Shown: one piece after another, positions 27,505 to 37,935 of the stretch | How the letters are laid out: each line of letters begins with the position of its first letter | How positions within the stretch are numbered: the stretch's first letter is position 1 | Assembly: GCF_000423245.1 (NCBI RefSeq) | Contig: NZ_KE383993.1 | Location: forward strand, 124,001 to 188,000 | Length of the DNA: 64,000 nt | Direction of reading: 5' to 3' | From: Ligilactobacillus ceti DSM 22408 | Lineage (GTDB): Bacteria; Bacillota; Bacilli; Lactobacillales; Lactobacillaceae | Notes under the pieces: generated by a model | Databases searched by the model: none | Told to the model about the DNA's origin: nothing | Seen by the model: the letters and a program-made list of their open reading frames with translations, nothing else | Position numbers and translations under genes: made by a program

Positions 27505-27543
27505 TAACAAAAGTCGAAGAAAGGTTTCTTCGGCTTTTGTTTT
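27505..27543 (+). terminator. Intrinsic terminator after the Bax-inhibitor gene
   Basis: A 17-bp stem with one G-T (27505-27521 with 27524-27540), tight loop, T-rich tail. Confidence 0.85.
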
Positions 27544-27603
27544 GCTTTCTGGGAAATTTTGTTAAAATACAAAAGAAGAATAGAGATTTAAAAGGAGAAC
27601 GGC

Positions 27604-30273
27604 ATGACAAAAACAAAAGAAAAATTATTATTAATCGATGGGAATAGTATTGCATTTCGCGCTTTTTATGCGTTATACAATTCTTTAGAACGTTTTGTAA
27701 ACCAAGATGGCTTACACACTAATGCTATTTATGGTTTTAAAACAATGTTGGATTTTATTTTAGAAAAAGAAAAACCAACACATGTTTTAGTGGCTTTTGA
27801 TGCCGGCAAAAAGACTTTTAGAACTGAAAAATATGAAGAGTATAAAGGCGGCCGTTCTAAAACACCAACTGAATTAAGTGAACAGTTTCCTTATTTAAGA
27901 GAATTATTAACTGCATATGGGATTAAAAGTTATGAATTAGCTAATTATGAAGCTGATGATATTATTGGGACTTTAGCTTCTCAAGCTAGTGAACAAGGTA
28001 TGGCAGTAACGGTTGTATCTGGAGATCGAGATTTAACGCAATTAGCGTCAGATCAGGTAACAGTTGCTATCACAAAAAAAGGTGTATCAGAAGTTGAAGA
28101 GTTTACACCAGCTTATATTGCTGAAAAATATGAAATTACACCAGAACAAATTATTGATATGAAAGGATTAGTCGGTGATAGTTCCGATAATTATCCAGGT
28201 GTAACTAAAATCGGTGAGAAAACAGCGATTAAACTTTTAAAACAATATGGCACAATTGAAGGTATTTATGAAAATATTACTGATATGAAAAAATCTAAAA
28301 TGAAAGAAAATCTAATTGCTGAAAAAGAGATTGCTTTCATGTGTAAAGATTTAGCAACTATTTTAAAAGATGCGCCAATTACAATGACAGTTGCAGATAC
28401 AACTTGGTCAGGAACTGATTATGAAGCTTTAGTGAAATTTTATCAACAAATGAATTTCAAACGTTTTCTAGGACAATTAGCGACTGAACAGCCAGAAACT
28501 ACAGATCAACAAACAGCTTTGAATGTTGTTTCTGTTAACGCGGAAAATGTAGCTGATTTAAAAATCGAATCAACCAATAATGTTAGTTTTTATTTAGAAA
28601 TTGATGGAGCTAACTATCATTATGCGCCGTTAGTAGGCTTTAGTTTTCAAATTGGTGACACATATTATGTGAGTCGGGATGTAGAGTTGTTAAAAGAGGA
28701 TCCGTTCCGCGCTTTATTAGAAAATGAGCAGATTAATATTGATTTGTGTGATTTAAAGAGAACTTATGTTGGGTTGCAACGTGTAGGGATTACCTTACAA
28801 TCTGCTGATTTTGATTTATTATTAGTGTCATATTTATTGAATAATCGGGATAATAGTGATGATTTAGGTGTTTTAGCGCAACAAAATGATTATTATGATT
28901 TAGCTACTGATGAAAAAGTTTATGGTAAAGGTGCAAAACGCGCTATTCCAACTGATGATCAAGTTTTATATCAACATTTAGCTGCTAAAACGAAAGCTAT
29001 TACATCTTTAAAAGAAAAATTAATGACAGAATTGCAAGAAAATCAACAAGAAGAGCTTTATTTCACCATTGAACGACCATTGTCATTAGTTTTAGCTGAA
29101 ATGGAAATTAATGGGATGGCGATTGATCCTGCGACATTGGAAACGATGAAAAGTCGTTTTACAGAACGTTTAAGTGAAATTGAACAAGCTATTTATCAAG
29201 AAGCCGGTGAAGAATTTAATATTAATTCACCAAAACAATTAGGTGTGGTGTTATTTGAAAAACTTTCTTTACCAGTAATTAAGAAAACTAAAACAGGCTA
29301 CTCTACAGCTGTTAGTGTTTTAGAAAAATTACGTGGTATGTCACTAATCATTGATAATATTTTAGAATATCGCCAACTATCTAAATTACAATCTACGTAT
29401 ATTGAAGGATTGTTGAAAGTTATATCCCCAGTGGACGGGAAAATCCATACGCGTTATACACAGACGTTAACTGCGACGGGACGTTTATCATCAGTGGAAC
29501 CTAACTTACAAAATATTCCAGTACGTTTGAAAGAAGGCCGTCAAATTCGCCAAGCTTTTGTGGCGGAACAACCAAATCATAAAATTTATACATCTGATTA
29601 TTCTCAAATTGAGTTACGAGTTTTAGCTCATGTTTCGGGTGATAAAAATATGCAGCAAGCTTTTATGGATAATGATGATATTCATACTAATACAGCAATG
29701 AAAATTTTTGGCATTTCTGATCCAGAACAAATTGATAGTAATATGCGTCGTCAAGCCAAAGCTGTTAATTTCGGGATTGTGTATGGAATTAGTGATTATG
29801 GACTTTCACAAAACTTAGGCATTACGCGGAAACAAGCCAAAGCGTTTATTGAAGCTTATTTAGAAAACTTCCCTGGTGTACAACAATATATGGAAGATGT
29901 TGTAACTGAAGCTAAAGAAAAAGGTTATGTCGAAACAATCTTTAAACGACGTCGCTATTTACCAGATATCAAGAGTAAAAACTTTAATTTGCGTTCTTTT
30001 GCTGAAAGAACCGCAATGAATACACCAATTCAAGGCAGTGCTGCTGATATTATTAAAGTGGCGATGATTAATATGCAAAAAGCTTTAAAAGAACGAGGCT
30101 TGCAGAGTAAAATGATTTTACAAGTGCATGATGAACTTTTATTTGATGCACCAGCAGATGAAATTACCATTTTAGAAGAGTTAGTGCCACAAATTATGGA
30201 TGAAGCAGTGCGCTTAAGTGTACCGTTAAAAGTCGATAGTTCTTATGGAGCAACATGGTATGATGCTAAATAA
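27604..30273 (+). CDS. polA: DNA polymerase I
   Basis: An 889-residue family A polymerase. The N-terminal 5'-3' nuclease (about 1-290) has LIDGNSIAFRAFYAL, VAFDAGKKTFR and DMKGLVGDSSDNYPGV. The middle domain lacks the catalytic DxE of proofreading (it reads FYLEIDGAN), as in most Gram-positive Pol I. The polymerase domain has motif A SDYSQIELRVLAH, motif B RRQAKAVNFGIVYG and motif C QVHDELLFD. It removes Okazaki primers and fills repair gaps. It is followed closely by mutM. Confidence 0.97.
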   Translation: MTKTKEKLLLIDGNSIAFRAFYALYNSLERFVNQDGLHTNAIYGFKTMLDFILEKEKPTHVLVAFDAGKKTFRTEKYEEYKGGRSKTPTELSEQFPYLRELLTAYGIKSYELANYEADDIIGTLASQASEQGMAVTVVSGDRDLTQLASDQVTVAITKKGVSEVEEFTPAYIAEKYEITPEQIIDMKGLVGDSSDNYPGVTKIGEKTAIKLLKQYGTIEGIYENITDMKKSKMKENLIAEKEIAFMCKDLATILKDAPITMTVADTTWSGTDYEALVKFYQQMNFKRFLGQLATEQPETTDQQTALNVVSVNAENVADLKIESTNNVSFYLEIDGANYHYAPLVGFSFQIGDTYYVSRDVELLKEDPFRALLENEQINIDLCDLKRTYVGLQRVGITLQSADFDLLLVSYLLNNRDNSDDLGVLAQQNDYYDLATDEKVYGKGAKRAIPTDDQVLYQHLAAKTKAITSLKEKLMTELQENQQEELYFTIERPLSLVLAEMEINGMAIDPATLETMKSRFTERLSEIEQAIYQEAGEEFNINSPKQLGVVLFEKLSLPVIKKTKTGYSTAVSVLEKLRGMSLIIDNILEYRQLSKLQSTYIEGLLKVISPVDGKIHTRYTQTLTATGRLSSVEPNLQNIPVRLKEGRQIRQAFVAEQPNHKIYTSDYSQIELRVLAHVSGDKNMQQAFMDNDDIHTNTAMKIFGISDPEQIDSNMRRQAKAVNFGIVYGISDYGLSQNLGITRKQAKAFIEAYLENFPGVQQYMEDVVTEAKEKGYVETIFKRRRYLPDIKSKNFNLRSFAERTAMNTPIQGSAADIIKVAMINMQKALKERGLQSKMILQVHDELLFDAPADEITILEELVPQIMDEAVRLSVPLKVDSSYGATWYDAK

Positions 30274-30292
30274 ATAATAAAGGAAGATTAAA

Positions 30293-31120
30293 ATGCCAGA
30301 ATTACCTGAAGTAGAAACCGTTCGTCGTGGTCTTAACAAACTGGTCTTAGGTCAAGTTGTGACTGATGTTAATGTTGTTTTTGAAAATATTATTGTTGGT
30401 GATCCTCAAGAATTCGTGGCGCAATTGAAAGGCAAAACTTTAGAAAAAATTGATCGTCGCGGAAAATATTTACTCTTTCGTTTTTCTGATGGAATTACAA
30501 TGGTTTCACATTTACGAATGGAAGGTAAATATTTTGTTAAAGATGGTCAGGAGCCGTTAGAAAAACATTCACATATCATTTTTAAATTAGCTAATGGAAA
30601 AGAGTTGCGTTATAACGATGTTCGTAAATTTGGGCGGATGGAATTAATTGCGACAGGACATGAAAATGAGTTTAAAAATTTGGCGAAATTAGGTGTTGAA
30701 CCAACGCCGACAGCTTTTAAAGTGGATGAATTTTATCAAGCTTTACAAAAGAAAAATAAAGGAATTAAAAGTGCACTACTTGATCAAACAATTGTGGTGG
30801 GACTAGGTAATATTTATGTGGATGAAGTTTTGTGGATGAGTCAGATTCATCCTGAAACAAAAGCGAATCACTTAACTTTAGCTGAAGCGACCGTATTGCA
30901 CGATAATATTATTGCTGAATTAGCTGAAGCTGTAAAAGCGGGAGGAACTACAGTCCGTTCTTATGCTGATGCTTTTCAAAATAGTGGTTCTTTTCAGTTT
31001 GCTTTACAAGTTTATGGAAAACAAGGGGAACCTTGTCCACGCTGCCGAACACCAATTGAAAAGATTCGGGTAGCACAACGAGGAACGCATTTTTGTCCGC
31101 AATGTCAACAGGTGAAATAA
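30293..31120 (+). CDS. mutM: Formamidopyrimidine-DNA glycosylase
   Basis: A 275-residue bifunctional glycosylase and AP lyase removing 8-oxoguanine and formamidopyrimidines. After Met removal the N terminus is PELPEVETVRRGL with the catalytic Pro and Glu. The H2TH region includes LGNIYVDEVLW, and the C-terminal zinc finger is CPRC...CPQC. It starts 19 nt after polA, and coaE starts 2 nt after its stop, so the three repair and metabolism genes form an operon. Confidence 0.97.
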   Translation: MPELPEVETVRRGLNKLVLGQVVTDVNVVFENIIVGDPQEFVAQLKGKTLEKIDRRGKYLLFRFSDGITMVSHLRMEGKYFVKDGQEPLEKHSHIIFKLANGKELRYNDVRKFGRMELIATGHENEFKNLAKLGVEPTPTAFKVDEFYQALQKKNKGIKSALLDQTIVVGLGNIYVDEVLWMSQIHPETKANHLTLAEATVLHDNIIAELAEAVKAGGTTVRSYADAFQNSGSFQFALQVYGKQGEPCPRCRTPIEKIRVAQRGTHFCPQCQQVK

Positions 31121-31122
31121 AA

Positions 31123-31716
31123 ATGGCATATGTTTTAGGGTTAACTGGTGGAATTGCGAGTGGAAAATCAACTGTAGCTGATATATTGAGATCACAAGGT
31201 GCTTTCATCATCGATGCTGATCAGGTGGCTCGTCAAGTTGTGGCGCCTGAGACACTAGGATTACAGCGAGTTATTTCAGTGTTTGGTCGTAGTTATTTAC
31301 AGGCTGATGGGAGTTTGGATCGTAAAAAATTAGGAGCCTATGTTTTTGCAAATAAAAAGGCTTTAGAACAATTGAATATGTTGTTGCAAAGCCTGATTCA
31401 AGCTGAAATATTACAACAATTACAAGCAGCGCAAGAGCGTGATGAAAGGTTAATTGTTTTAGAAATACCACTATTATTTGAATACCATTATGAGAAATAT
31501 TGCGACGCTGTTTTAGTTGTCAATGTGCCTTATGAAGTGCAATGCGAACGATTGATGCAACGTGATGATATCTCGTTAGCAGCAGCTCAAAATAAAATCG
31601 CACAACAAATGTCGGCGGAAAAAAGAGTAGCTTTAGCAGATAAAGTCATTGATAATACAAGTTCTTTAGAAAATATGAAAACTCAGGTTTTAAAATATCT
31701 CAAAAATATTATATAA
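31123..31716 (+). CDS. coaE: Dephospho-CoA kinase
   Basis: A 197-residue kinase for the last step of CoA synthesis. P-loop LTGGIASGKST, then IDADQVARQVV and VLEIPLLFE. The start is ATG 31123, immediately after the mutM stop, with AGGTGA inside the end of mutM. A longer in-frame ORF from 31093 overlaps mutM and has no ribosome binding site. Confidence 0.96.
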   Translation: MAYVLGLTGGIASGKSTVADILRSQGAFIIDADQVARQVVAPETLGLQRVISVFGRSYLQADGSLDRKKLGAYVFANKKALEQLNMLLQSLIQAEILQQLQAAQERDERLIVLEIPLLFEYHYEKYCDAVLVVNVPYEVQCERLMQRDDISLAAAQNKIAQQMSAEKRVALADKVIDNTSSLENMKTQVLKYLKNII

Positions 31717-31768
31717 TAAGAAGAGAGAGTTTAATTTTTAAAGAAACGAATGTTGAGGTGGAAAACAA

Positions 31769-32233
31769 ATGAAATGTCCGCAATGTAAAAGTAATACCTC
31801 ACGCGTTGTTGATAGTCGCCCTGCTGATGAAGGTGCTGCGATTAGAAGACGACGTGAATGTAGTAAATGTGGTTATCGTTTTACTACGTTTGAAAGAATT
31901 GATGTTACACCGTTAATGGTTATTAAAAAGAATGGTACTAGAGAAGAATTTAATCGTGAAAAATTAATGCGCGGAATTGTTCGTGCAACTGAAAAACGTG
32001 CTGTCACAACCGATACAATTTCAGAAATCGTTGATCGAGTTCAAAGTAAACTTCGTTCTGTCGGAAGTGCTGAAATTTCGAGTCAATTAATCGGTGAATA
32101 TGTGATGGAAATTTTAATTGATATTGATGAAGTATCATATATTCGTTTCGCGAGTGTGTATCGTCAGTTTAACGACATGGCCTCATTCCGTGATGAATTA
32201 GATAAATTAATGAAACAAAACTGCAAAGAGTAA
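31769..32233 (+). CDS. nrdR: Ribonucleotide reductase repressor NrdR
   Basis: A 154-residue repressor. The zinc ribbon uses C3, C6, C31 and C34 (MKCPQCKSN and RRECSKCGYRF), followed by TTFERID and an ATP-cone domain (about 49-139) that senses dATP/ATP. It represses ribonucleotide reductase genes through NrdR boxes; no such target lies in the window. It begins a conserved trio with dnaB and dnaI. Confidence 0.96.
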   Translation: MKCPQCKSNTSRVVDSRPADEGAAIRRRRECSKCGYRFTTFERIDVTPLMVIKKNGTREEFNREKLMRGIVRATEKRAVTTDTISEIVDRVQSKLRSVGSAEISSQLIGEYVMEILIDIDEVSYIRFASVYRQFNDMASFRDELDKLMKQNCKE

Positions 32234-32258
32234 AATAATAGGAGGGAGGTAATTTTAT

Positions 32259-33704
32259 ATGAATCAACAAAATAACGAATTATCTCCTAAAGATGGATTT
32301 ATTGTTGTTGCTGATAGTAAACAAGCTTACAATGATGAGTTAATTATTAAAAAACTTTATCAGCCAATTATGGGGATTGTAGCTCGGGGTCTTTATGATG
32401 AATTAAGTTTGCGGATTCAACCGCGAATGAATTTAGCGGCACGTCGGATGAATAAAGATTTACAACTAGCTTTAAATGTGGGGGTTGGATCGCTTGTACA
32501 AGCGAGAAATCGCTTAGAAGCACTTGGTTTATTAAGAACATATACATTGACTGATGAGATAGGTGTATTAACAATTTATGAAATTAAACCACCATTGACA
32601 GCCACTGCTTTTTTTAGTGATGATATTTTAAGTTCATTATTATTGAGTTTAATTGGTGAAACACAATATCAAGAACTAAAAGATGAATTTTTATATCAAA
32701 AAGAAATTCCGGCTAATGCGCAAGAAATTACCAAAACTTTATTGGAAGTTTATTTACCTGATTTTACAATTCCGGTCGCTAAAAATAATTCTGTTAAAGC
32801 AACTCTCACAGAACCGTTAGTTCAACAAACATTAGCTGATGTTTTAGATGAAGCTTATTTTGTGAGTTTATTACAAAAGTCATTCGTTGATCAACGTGAT
32901 GTTTTAGCACATAAAGCTGATTTAGTTAATTTGTGTTTATTATATCGTTTAGATGAATTGCAATTAATGACGCTTTTAGAACAAAATTGTGATGTTATTA
33001 CAAATCAAGTTGATTATGCAGCAGCTAAAAAACAAGCTTATCGAGAATTTGAAATGAAGTTAAATCCACAAACTGAACAAGTAGCCACACAAGAAGAATC
33101 AACTGCAGTCCAAACAACACCGCCAACTCCACCGGCTAAAGGTTCTGGTGGAAATGCCGAGTTGTTAATTGCGGCTTGTAATGGAATGACCCCAATTGAA
33201 TTTTTAACAGATATCAAACGGCAAAAAGGCAGTTTCGTTACTAAAAATGAACGGATTTTTATTGAAGATATGGTCCGAAGAAATGTGTTACCTAATTCTG
33301 TGTTAAATGCTTTGATTCATTATGCTTTAATTGTTCAAAAACATAATCTACTCAAAGTCTCATTTTTAGAAGCGATTGCTGTTGATTGGGCACAAAATAA
33401 AATAAAAACTCCAAGTGAGGCGTTTTCTTATGTGCGTAAAAGAAATCAAAAGCAAAAAGAAAAAGCTGAACAACGGAAAAAAGCTCTGCCGAAATATTAT
33501 AATGGCCGTCCGGTTGTCCAAAAAGAAAAATTACCGGAGTGGGCCAAAGAAGAACAAAAAAATCCGCCACGCGATTTAGAAAAAGAAGCGATTTTAAAAA
33601 TTAAAATTGCGGAACAAGAAAAAATTGCGGCAGAAAATAAACGTAAATTCAAAGAACGTAAACGCAAAGAAGCCGAAGAACGGCGGAAAGCACGGAAATG
33701 GTAG
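32259..33704 (+). CDS. dnaB: Replication initiation and membrane attachment protein DnaB
   Basis: A 481-residue Gram-positive DnaB (not the replicative helicase). It has two DnaB/DnaD-like helical regions: an N-terminal winged helix (about 20-120) and the C-terminal DDBH2 region with MTPIEFLTDIKRQKGSFV. The Ala/Thr/Pro-rich linker lies at about 275-300, and the tail is a highly charged Lys/Glu/Arg helix. It helps DnaD and DnaI load the replicative helicase at oriC and restart sites. It is translated just ahead of dnaI. Confidence 0.93.
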   Translation: MNQQNNELSPKDGFIVVADSKQAYNDELIIKKLYQPIMGIVARGLYDELSLRIQPRMNLAARRMNKDLQLALNVGVGSLVQARNRLEALGLLRTYTLTDEIGVLTIYEIKPPLTATAFFSDDILSSLLLSLIGETQYQELKDEFLYQKEIPANAQEITKTLLEVYLPDFTIPVAKNNSVKATLTEPLVQQTLADVLDEAYFVSLLQKSFVDQRDVLAHKADLVNLCLLYRLDELQLMTLLEQNCDVITNQVDYAAAKKQAYREFEMKLNPQTEQVATQEESTAVQTTPPTPPAKGSGGNAELLIAACNGMTPIEFLTDIKRQKGSFVTKNERIFIEDMVRRNVLPNSVLNALIHYALIVQKHNLLKVSFLEAIAVDWAQNKIKTPSEAFSYVRKRNQKQKEKAEQRKKALPKYYNGRPVVQKEKLPEWAKEEQKNPPRDLEKEAILKIKIAEQEKIAAENKRKFKERKRKEAEERRKARKW

Positions 33705-33712
33705 GTGAAAAG

Positions 33713-34654
33713 ATGGAAAGTATTGGCAAACATTTAAATCAAAAAATGGGATTACAACAATGGCGGCAACAATATGAACGTTTAGTTCAAAAAGCGCTGC
33801 AAGATGAAGAAGTCCAAGAATTTATTCAAAAACACCAAGCTGAATTATCACCTGATTTTCAAAAACGTGATGCTAGCAAATTATATGAATTTGTTAGTGT
33901 TAAAGAAAAAATTGCCCGTGGTGAAGAAACGTTTACCCCAGGTTATCATCCGATTTTACAAGTTAGTGATCATCATATTGAAATTGCATATCAACCAACT
34001 GAAGAATATTTAGCTGAGAAAAAACGGCAAAAACGGCAAAATTTAATTAGTTTGGTTAATTTACCGAAAAGTTTACGCAAAGCGACGATTGATACTTATA
34101 ATCAAGAAACAACTGATCGTGTCAATTTAAGATTAGATATTATGGATTTTGTGAATAGTTATTTGGAATCGCAAGATAATCAAACAACACCACCACAAGG
34201 ATTTTATATTGAAGGTAGTTTTGGTGTCGGGAAAACCTATACTCTAGGTGTTATTGCGAATGAATTAGCACAATATGATATTCCAGTTACAATGGTTCAT
34301 TTACCATCATTTATTGTTGCTGTTAAAAAAGCTATTGGTGATAATAAAAATGTTCATTTAGTCGATGAAATTAAAAAAACACCGATTTTGATGATTGATG
34401 ATATTGGTGCTGATCAATTGAGTAGTTGGAGTCGGGATGATGTGTTAGGGGTTATTTTACAATACCGGATGCAAGAAGAATTACCAACATTCTTTAGTTC
34501 TAATATTGCAATGGAAGATTTAACAGAACAATACTTAACTTTAAACAATCGCGGAGAAGCAGAACCGTTAAAAGCACAAAGAATTATGGAGAGAATTAAT
34601 TTCTTAGCACGACCTTATCAAATGACCGGTGAAAATTATCGGAATCGTAAATAG
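33713..34654 (+). CDS. dnaI: Primosomal protein DnaI, helicase loader
   Basis: A 313-residue AAA+ ATPase that loads the replicative helicase. The N-terminal helicase-binding domain is followed by Walker A in GSFGVGKTYTLG, Walker B in ILMIDDIGADQ and the sensor-1 region FFSSNIAMEDL. I use ATG 33713, with AGGTGA 5 nt upstream, starting 8 nt after the dnaB stop. An ATG at 33698 overlaps dnaB and would read through that Shine-Dalgarno. Confidence 0.95.
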   Translation: MESIGKHLNQKMGLQQWRQQYERLVQKALQDEEVQEFIQKHQAELSPDFQKRDASKLYEFVSVKEKIARGEETFTPGYHPILQVSDHHIEIAYQPTEEYLAEKKRQKRQNLISLVNLPKSLRKATIDTYNQETTDRVNLRLDIMDFVNSYLESQDNQTTPPQGFYIEGSFGVGKTYTLGVIANELAQYDIPVTMVHLPSFIVAVKKAIGDNKNVHLVDEIKKTPILMIDDIGADQLSSWSRDDVLGVILQYRMQEELPTFFSSNIAMEDLTEQYLTLNNRGEAEPLKAQRIMERINFLARPYQMTGENYRNRK

Positions 34655-34699
34655 GGGTTGCAATTTTTGGGAGTTAATGCTTAAATAGTATGTAAATAT

Positions 34700-34938
34700 G
34701 AAATCAGATGAAAGATAAACGGCTGGTTACCACAGGGAGAATGACCTAGACTGGAAGTTATTCACAACCGAGCTTACCACTTTCATGTTAAGAATTTAGT
34801 GCAAAGCTAAGTCGGATCGTTTCCGTTATCAACGCTGAAAGAAACACTACGCATTAGGCGAAGTGTTTGAATTTAGGTGGAACCACGTTTATCACGTCCT
34901 TAATATAAGTAGTTTATACTTGTGTTAGGGACTTTTTT
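34700..34938 (+). ncRNA. T-box riboswitch, threonine type (thrS leader)
   Basis: Stem I closes with ATGAAAG (34708-34714) and CTTTCAT (34780-34786). Just before that 3' arm, the specifier loop reads TT-ACC-A, so ACC (Thr) is the specifier at 34776-34778. The T-box TTAGGTGGAACCACG is at 34873-34887. The terminator arms are 34896-34911 and 34917-34932, followed by T7. Confidence 0.92.
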
Positions 34939-34960
34939 ATTTGATTGAGGAGGAAAAACA

Positions 34961-36913
34961 ATGGCAAATATTAAAATTACATTTCCAGACGGTGCAGTGA
35001 AAGAATTCGCTGCCGGTGTAACAACAGAAGATATCGCTAAATCAATTAGTGTTAGTTTAGCTAAGAAAAGTGTTGCAGGTAAGTTAAATGGTTTATTAAT
35101 TGACTTGAAACAACCAATTGAAGCTGATGGCGCAATTGAAATTGTAACAAAAGATTCTCAAGAAGGTATGGAAGTATTTTGGAATACAGCAGCTATGGTT
35201 TTAGGTAATGCTTTATCTCAAGTATATCCAGATATGCACTTTGGTGTTGATGCAGCAACAGAACATGGTTTTTATTTAGATACAAACCGTGTTGCTGGTC
35301 AAGTTAGCGAAGGTGATTTTGAAAAGATTTCTAAAAAAATGGAAGAAATCATTAAAGCTAATGAACCAATCGAACGTTTAGTTTTAAGCAAAGAAGAAGC
35401 TTTACGTTTAGTTGGTGATGATCAATATCGTCAAGAATTAATTAACGATCAAGCTGGTGAAGGTGACCAAGTTGTTGTTTACTTACAAGGTAAATTCGTT
35501 GATGTTTCTCGCAATGTTAAATTAGCAGAACCTAAAGTTATTAAATGTTTCCAATTATTATCAGTAGCTGGTGCATATTGGTTAGGTTCTGATGAAAATG
35601 ATATGTTACAACGTGTTTATGGTACAGCATTCTACAAACAAAAAGATTTAGATGCAGAATTAGCTCGTCAAAAAGAAGCACATGATCGTGACCACCGTGT
35701 CTTAGGTAATGATTTAGATTTATTCTTCGTAGATCCAGAAGTGGGTAATGGTTTACCATACTGGATGCCAAATGGTTCTACAATTCGTCGTACAATTGAA
35801 CGTTATATTGTTGATAAAGAAGTTGCTGATGGGTATGAACATGTTTATACACCAGTCTTAGCTAATGTTGATTTGTACAAACAATCAGGTCACTGGGATC
35901 ACTACCGTGAAGATATGTTCCCACCAATGGATATGGGTGATGGTGAATTACTTGAAATCCGTCCAATGAACTGTCCTTCACATATTCAAATTTACAAACA
36001 TCACAAACGTTCATATCGTGAATTACCATTACGTTTAGCAGAATTAGGTATGATGCACCGTTATGAAAAATCAGGTGCCTTAACAGGTTTATCTCGTGTT
36101 CGTGAAATGACATTAAACGATGGTCACTCATTCGTATCACCAGATCAAATCCAAGAAGAATTCAAGAAAATTATTCGTTTAATGGTAGAAGTTTATGAAG
36201 ATTTCGATATTAAAGATTACCGTTTACGTTTAAGCTATCGTGATCCAGAAAACACAGAAAAATATTTCGATGATGATGAAATGTGGGAAAAATCACAAAG
36301 AATGTTAAAAGGTGCGATGGATGATTTAGGTTTAGAATACTTTGAAGCAGAAGGTGAAGCAGCCTTTTATGGTCCTAAACTTGATGTTCAAACAAAAACA
36401 GCACTTGGTGGCGAAGAAACATTATCAACAATCCAATTAGACTTCTTATTACCACAACGTTTTGATCTTAAATATATTGGTGATGATGGTGAAGAACATC
36501 GTCCAGTTATGATTCACCGTGGTATTATTTCTACAATGGAACGTTTCACAGCTTATATTACAGAAATGTATAAAGGTGCTTTCCCTACATGGTTAGCTCC
36601 ACATCAAGTTAAAGTAATTCCAGTTAAAAATGAATTACACTATGACTATGCGAAAGAAATTGCTAACTCATTATCAGCACACCAAGTTCGTATTTCAGTT
36701 GATGATCGTAACGAAAAAATGGGTTACAAGATTCGCCAAGCACAAGTTAACAAGATTCCTTATACACTTGTTGTGGGTGATCAAGAAGTTGCTGACGGAA
36801 CAGTTTCAGTTCGTCGCTATGGTGAAGATAACACAACAACAATGACAAAAGACGAATTCCGTAACTTGTTATTCGCTGATATCGAATCATATAGCCGTAA
36901 CTCAAAAAAATAA
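34961..36913 (+). CDS. thrS: Threonyl-tRNA synthetase
   Basis: A class II synthetase of 650 residues. Domains in order: TGS (about 1-62), the editing or SAD domain (about 70-230), the catalytic core (about 240-535) with motif 2 region [19 protein letters not shown] and motif 3 [14 protein letters not shown], and the anticodon-binding domain from about 545 ([13 protein letters not shown]). It sits directly downstream of its T-box and is single-gene, with the L20-leader promoter beginning 18 nt after its stop. Confidence 0.97.
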   Translation: MANIKITFPDGAVKEFAAGVTTEDIAKSISVSLAKKSVAGKLNGLLIDLKQPIEADGAIEIVTKDSQEGMEVFWNTAAMVLGNALSQVYPDMHFGVDAATEHGFYLDTNRVAGQVSEGDFEKISKKMEEIIKANEPIERLVLSKEEALRLVGDDQYRQELINDQAGEGDQVVVYLQGKFVDVSRNVKLAEPKVIKCFQLLSVAGAYWLGSDENDMLQRVYGTAFYKQKDLDAELARQKEAHDRDHRVLGNDLDLFFVDPEVGNGLPYWMPNGSTIRRTIERYIVDKEVADGYEHVYTPVLANVDLYKQSGHWDHYREDMFPPMDMGDGELLEIRPMNCPSHIQIYKHHKRSYRELPLRLAELGMMHRYEKSGALTGLSRVREMTLNDGHSFVSPDQIQEEFKKIIRLMVEVYEDFDIKDYRLRLSYRDPENTEKYFDDDEMWEKSQRMLKGAMDDLGLEYFEAEGEAAFYGPKLDVQTKTALGGEETLSTIQLDFLLPQRFDLKYIGDDGEEHRPVMIHRGIISTMERFTAYITEMYKGAFPTWLAPHQVKVIPVKNELHYDYAKEIANSLSAHQVRISVDDRNEKMGYKIRQAQVNKIPYTLVVGDQEVADGTVSVRRYGEDNTTTMTKDEFRNLLFADIESYSRNSKK

Positions 36914-36931
36914 AAAACTTACAAATATTAG

Positions 36932-36961
36932 TTGACAATCAAGATTAAAGGTTGTTATACT
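36932..36961 (+). promoter_or_regulatory. Promoter of the infC-rpmI-rplT operon
   Basis: TTGACA (36932-36937), an 18-bp spacer and TATACT (36956-36961). Confidence 0.75.
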
Positions 36962-36965
36962 ATAA

Positions 36966-37110
36966 CAGTTGAGAAAAAAGAAAGCAGAAGCATCCCGCTT
37001 CTCGCCTAAGGAATAAGAAAGTTCCGGGGCAGAATTATAAAACTAATTCCGATAAAACGGATCATGTGCGGGGTGTTGTCATGTATTTGACAAGACCCCG
37101 CTTTTTCTGT
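36966..37110 (+). ncRNA. L20-type ribosomal protein leader of the infC operon
   Basis: A structured leader lies between the promoter and infC, including GCATCCCGCTTCTCGCCTAA-like GC-rich segments. It ends in a strong terminator, GCGGGGTGTTGTCA with TGACAAGACCCCGC (37068-37081 and 37088-37101), then Ts. In B. subtilis, L20 binds such a leader to promote termination. The assignment rests on position and layout, not on a covariance search. Confidence 0.75.
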
Positions 37111-37147
37111 CTGCATTTTCTCTGAATTTATTTGGAGGTGAAACGCC

Positions 37148-37663
37148 ATAGCAGTTGATAAAATGGTTAACGAAGGAATTCGTGCTCGTGAAGTTCGTTT
37201 GATTTCAAATGATGGTTCTCAGCTTGGTGTTAAGTCTAAGCAAGAAGCATTAAGCTTAGCTGAACAAGTTAATTTAGATTTGGTACTAGTGGCACCAAAA
37301 GCAAAACCACCAGTTGCCAAAATCATGGATTATGGGAAGTATCGTTTTGAGTTGCAGAAGAAACAACGTGAAGCTCGCAAGAATCAAAAAGTAGCTAACG
37401 TTAAAGAAGTACGGTTAAGTCCAACAATCGACACGAATGACTTTAACACTAAAGTTAAAAATGCATTAAGATTTATCGCTAAAGGTGATAAAGTAAAAGT
37501 TTCGATTCGTTTCAAAGGCCGTGCGATAACTCATAAGGAAATCGGTCGAGATGTTCTCGAAAGATTTGCACAAGCAACTGACGAAGTTGCCGTAGTTGAA
37601 TCAAAACCAAAAATGGATGGGCGTAGCATGTTCTTAATGCTCGCACCTAAGGTTGATAAATAA
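37148..37663 (+). CDS. infC: Translation initiation factor IF-3, ATA start
   Basis: A 171-residue IF-3 controlling start-codon selection. A near-perfect Shine-Dalgarno, GGAGGTG (37134-37140), is followed 7 nt later by ATA (37148-37150), reading [12 protein letters not shown]. The first ATG (37163) is 22 nt from the Shine-Dalgarno and would trim the family N-terminus. Both IF-3 domains are present: [20 protein letters not shown], then the C-terminal [18 protein letters not shown] non-AUG start is the classical basis of IF-3 autoregulation, with AUU in E. coli. Confidence 0.92.
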   Translation: MAVDKMVNEGIRAREVRLISNDGSQLGVKSKQEALSLAEQVNLDLVLVAPKAKPPVAKIMDYGKYRFELQKKQREARKNQKVANVKEVRLSPTIDTNDFNTKVKNALRFIAKGDKVKVSIRFKGRAITHKEIGRDVLERFAQATDEVAVVESKPKMDGRSMFLMLAPKVDK

Positions 37664-37689
37664 AGACCTGATATAGGAGGAAATTGATT

Positions 37690-37890
37690 ATGCCAAAACA
37701 AAAAACACACCGCGCATCAACAAAACGCTTTAAGCGTACAGGAAAAGGTGGCTTGAAACGTTCTAACGCGTTCACATCTCACCGTTTCCACGGTAAAACT
37801 AAGAAGCAACGTCGTCATTTACGTAAAGCTTCAATGGTATCTGAATCAGATATGAAACGTATCAAACAAATGATTTCACAAATGAAATAA
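37690..37890 (+). CDS. rpmI: 50S ribosomal protein L35
   Basis: A 66-residue, very basic protein: [18 protein letters not shown], ending in [12 protein letters not shown] 37690 follows AGGAGG at normal distance. It lies in the conserved infC-rpmI-rplT order. Confidence 0.97.
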   Translation: MPKQKTHRASTKRFKRTGKGGLKRSNAFTSHRFHGKTKKQRRHLRKASMVSESDMKRIKQMISQMK

Positions 37891-37935
37891 TTTTTTCATT
37901 TTAAAATCAATTTATAATTAGACCTAATAACAAGC

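Noticed and set aside
31093-31122. Upstream extension of coaE
   Set aside because: It overlaps the zinc finger end of mutM and has no ribosome binding site; ATG 31123 gives the family N-terminus.
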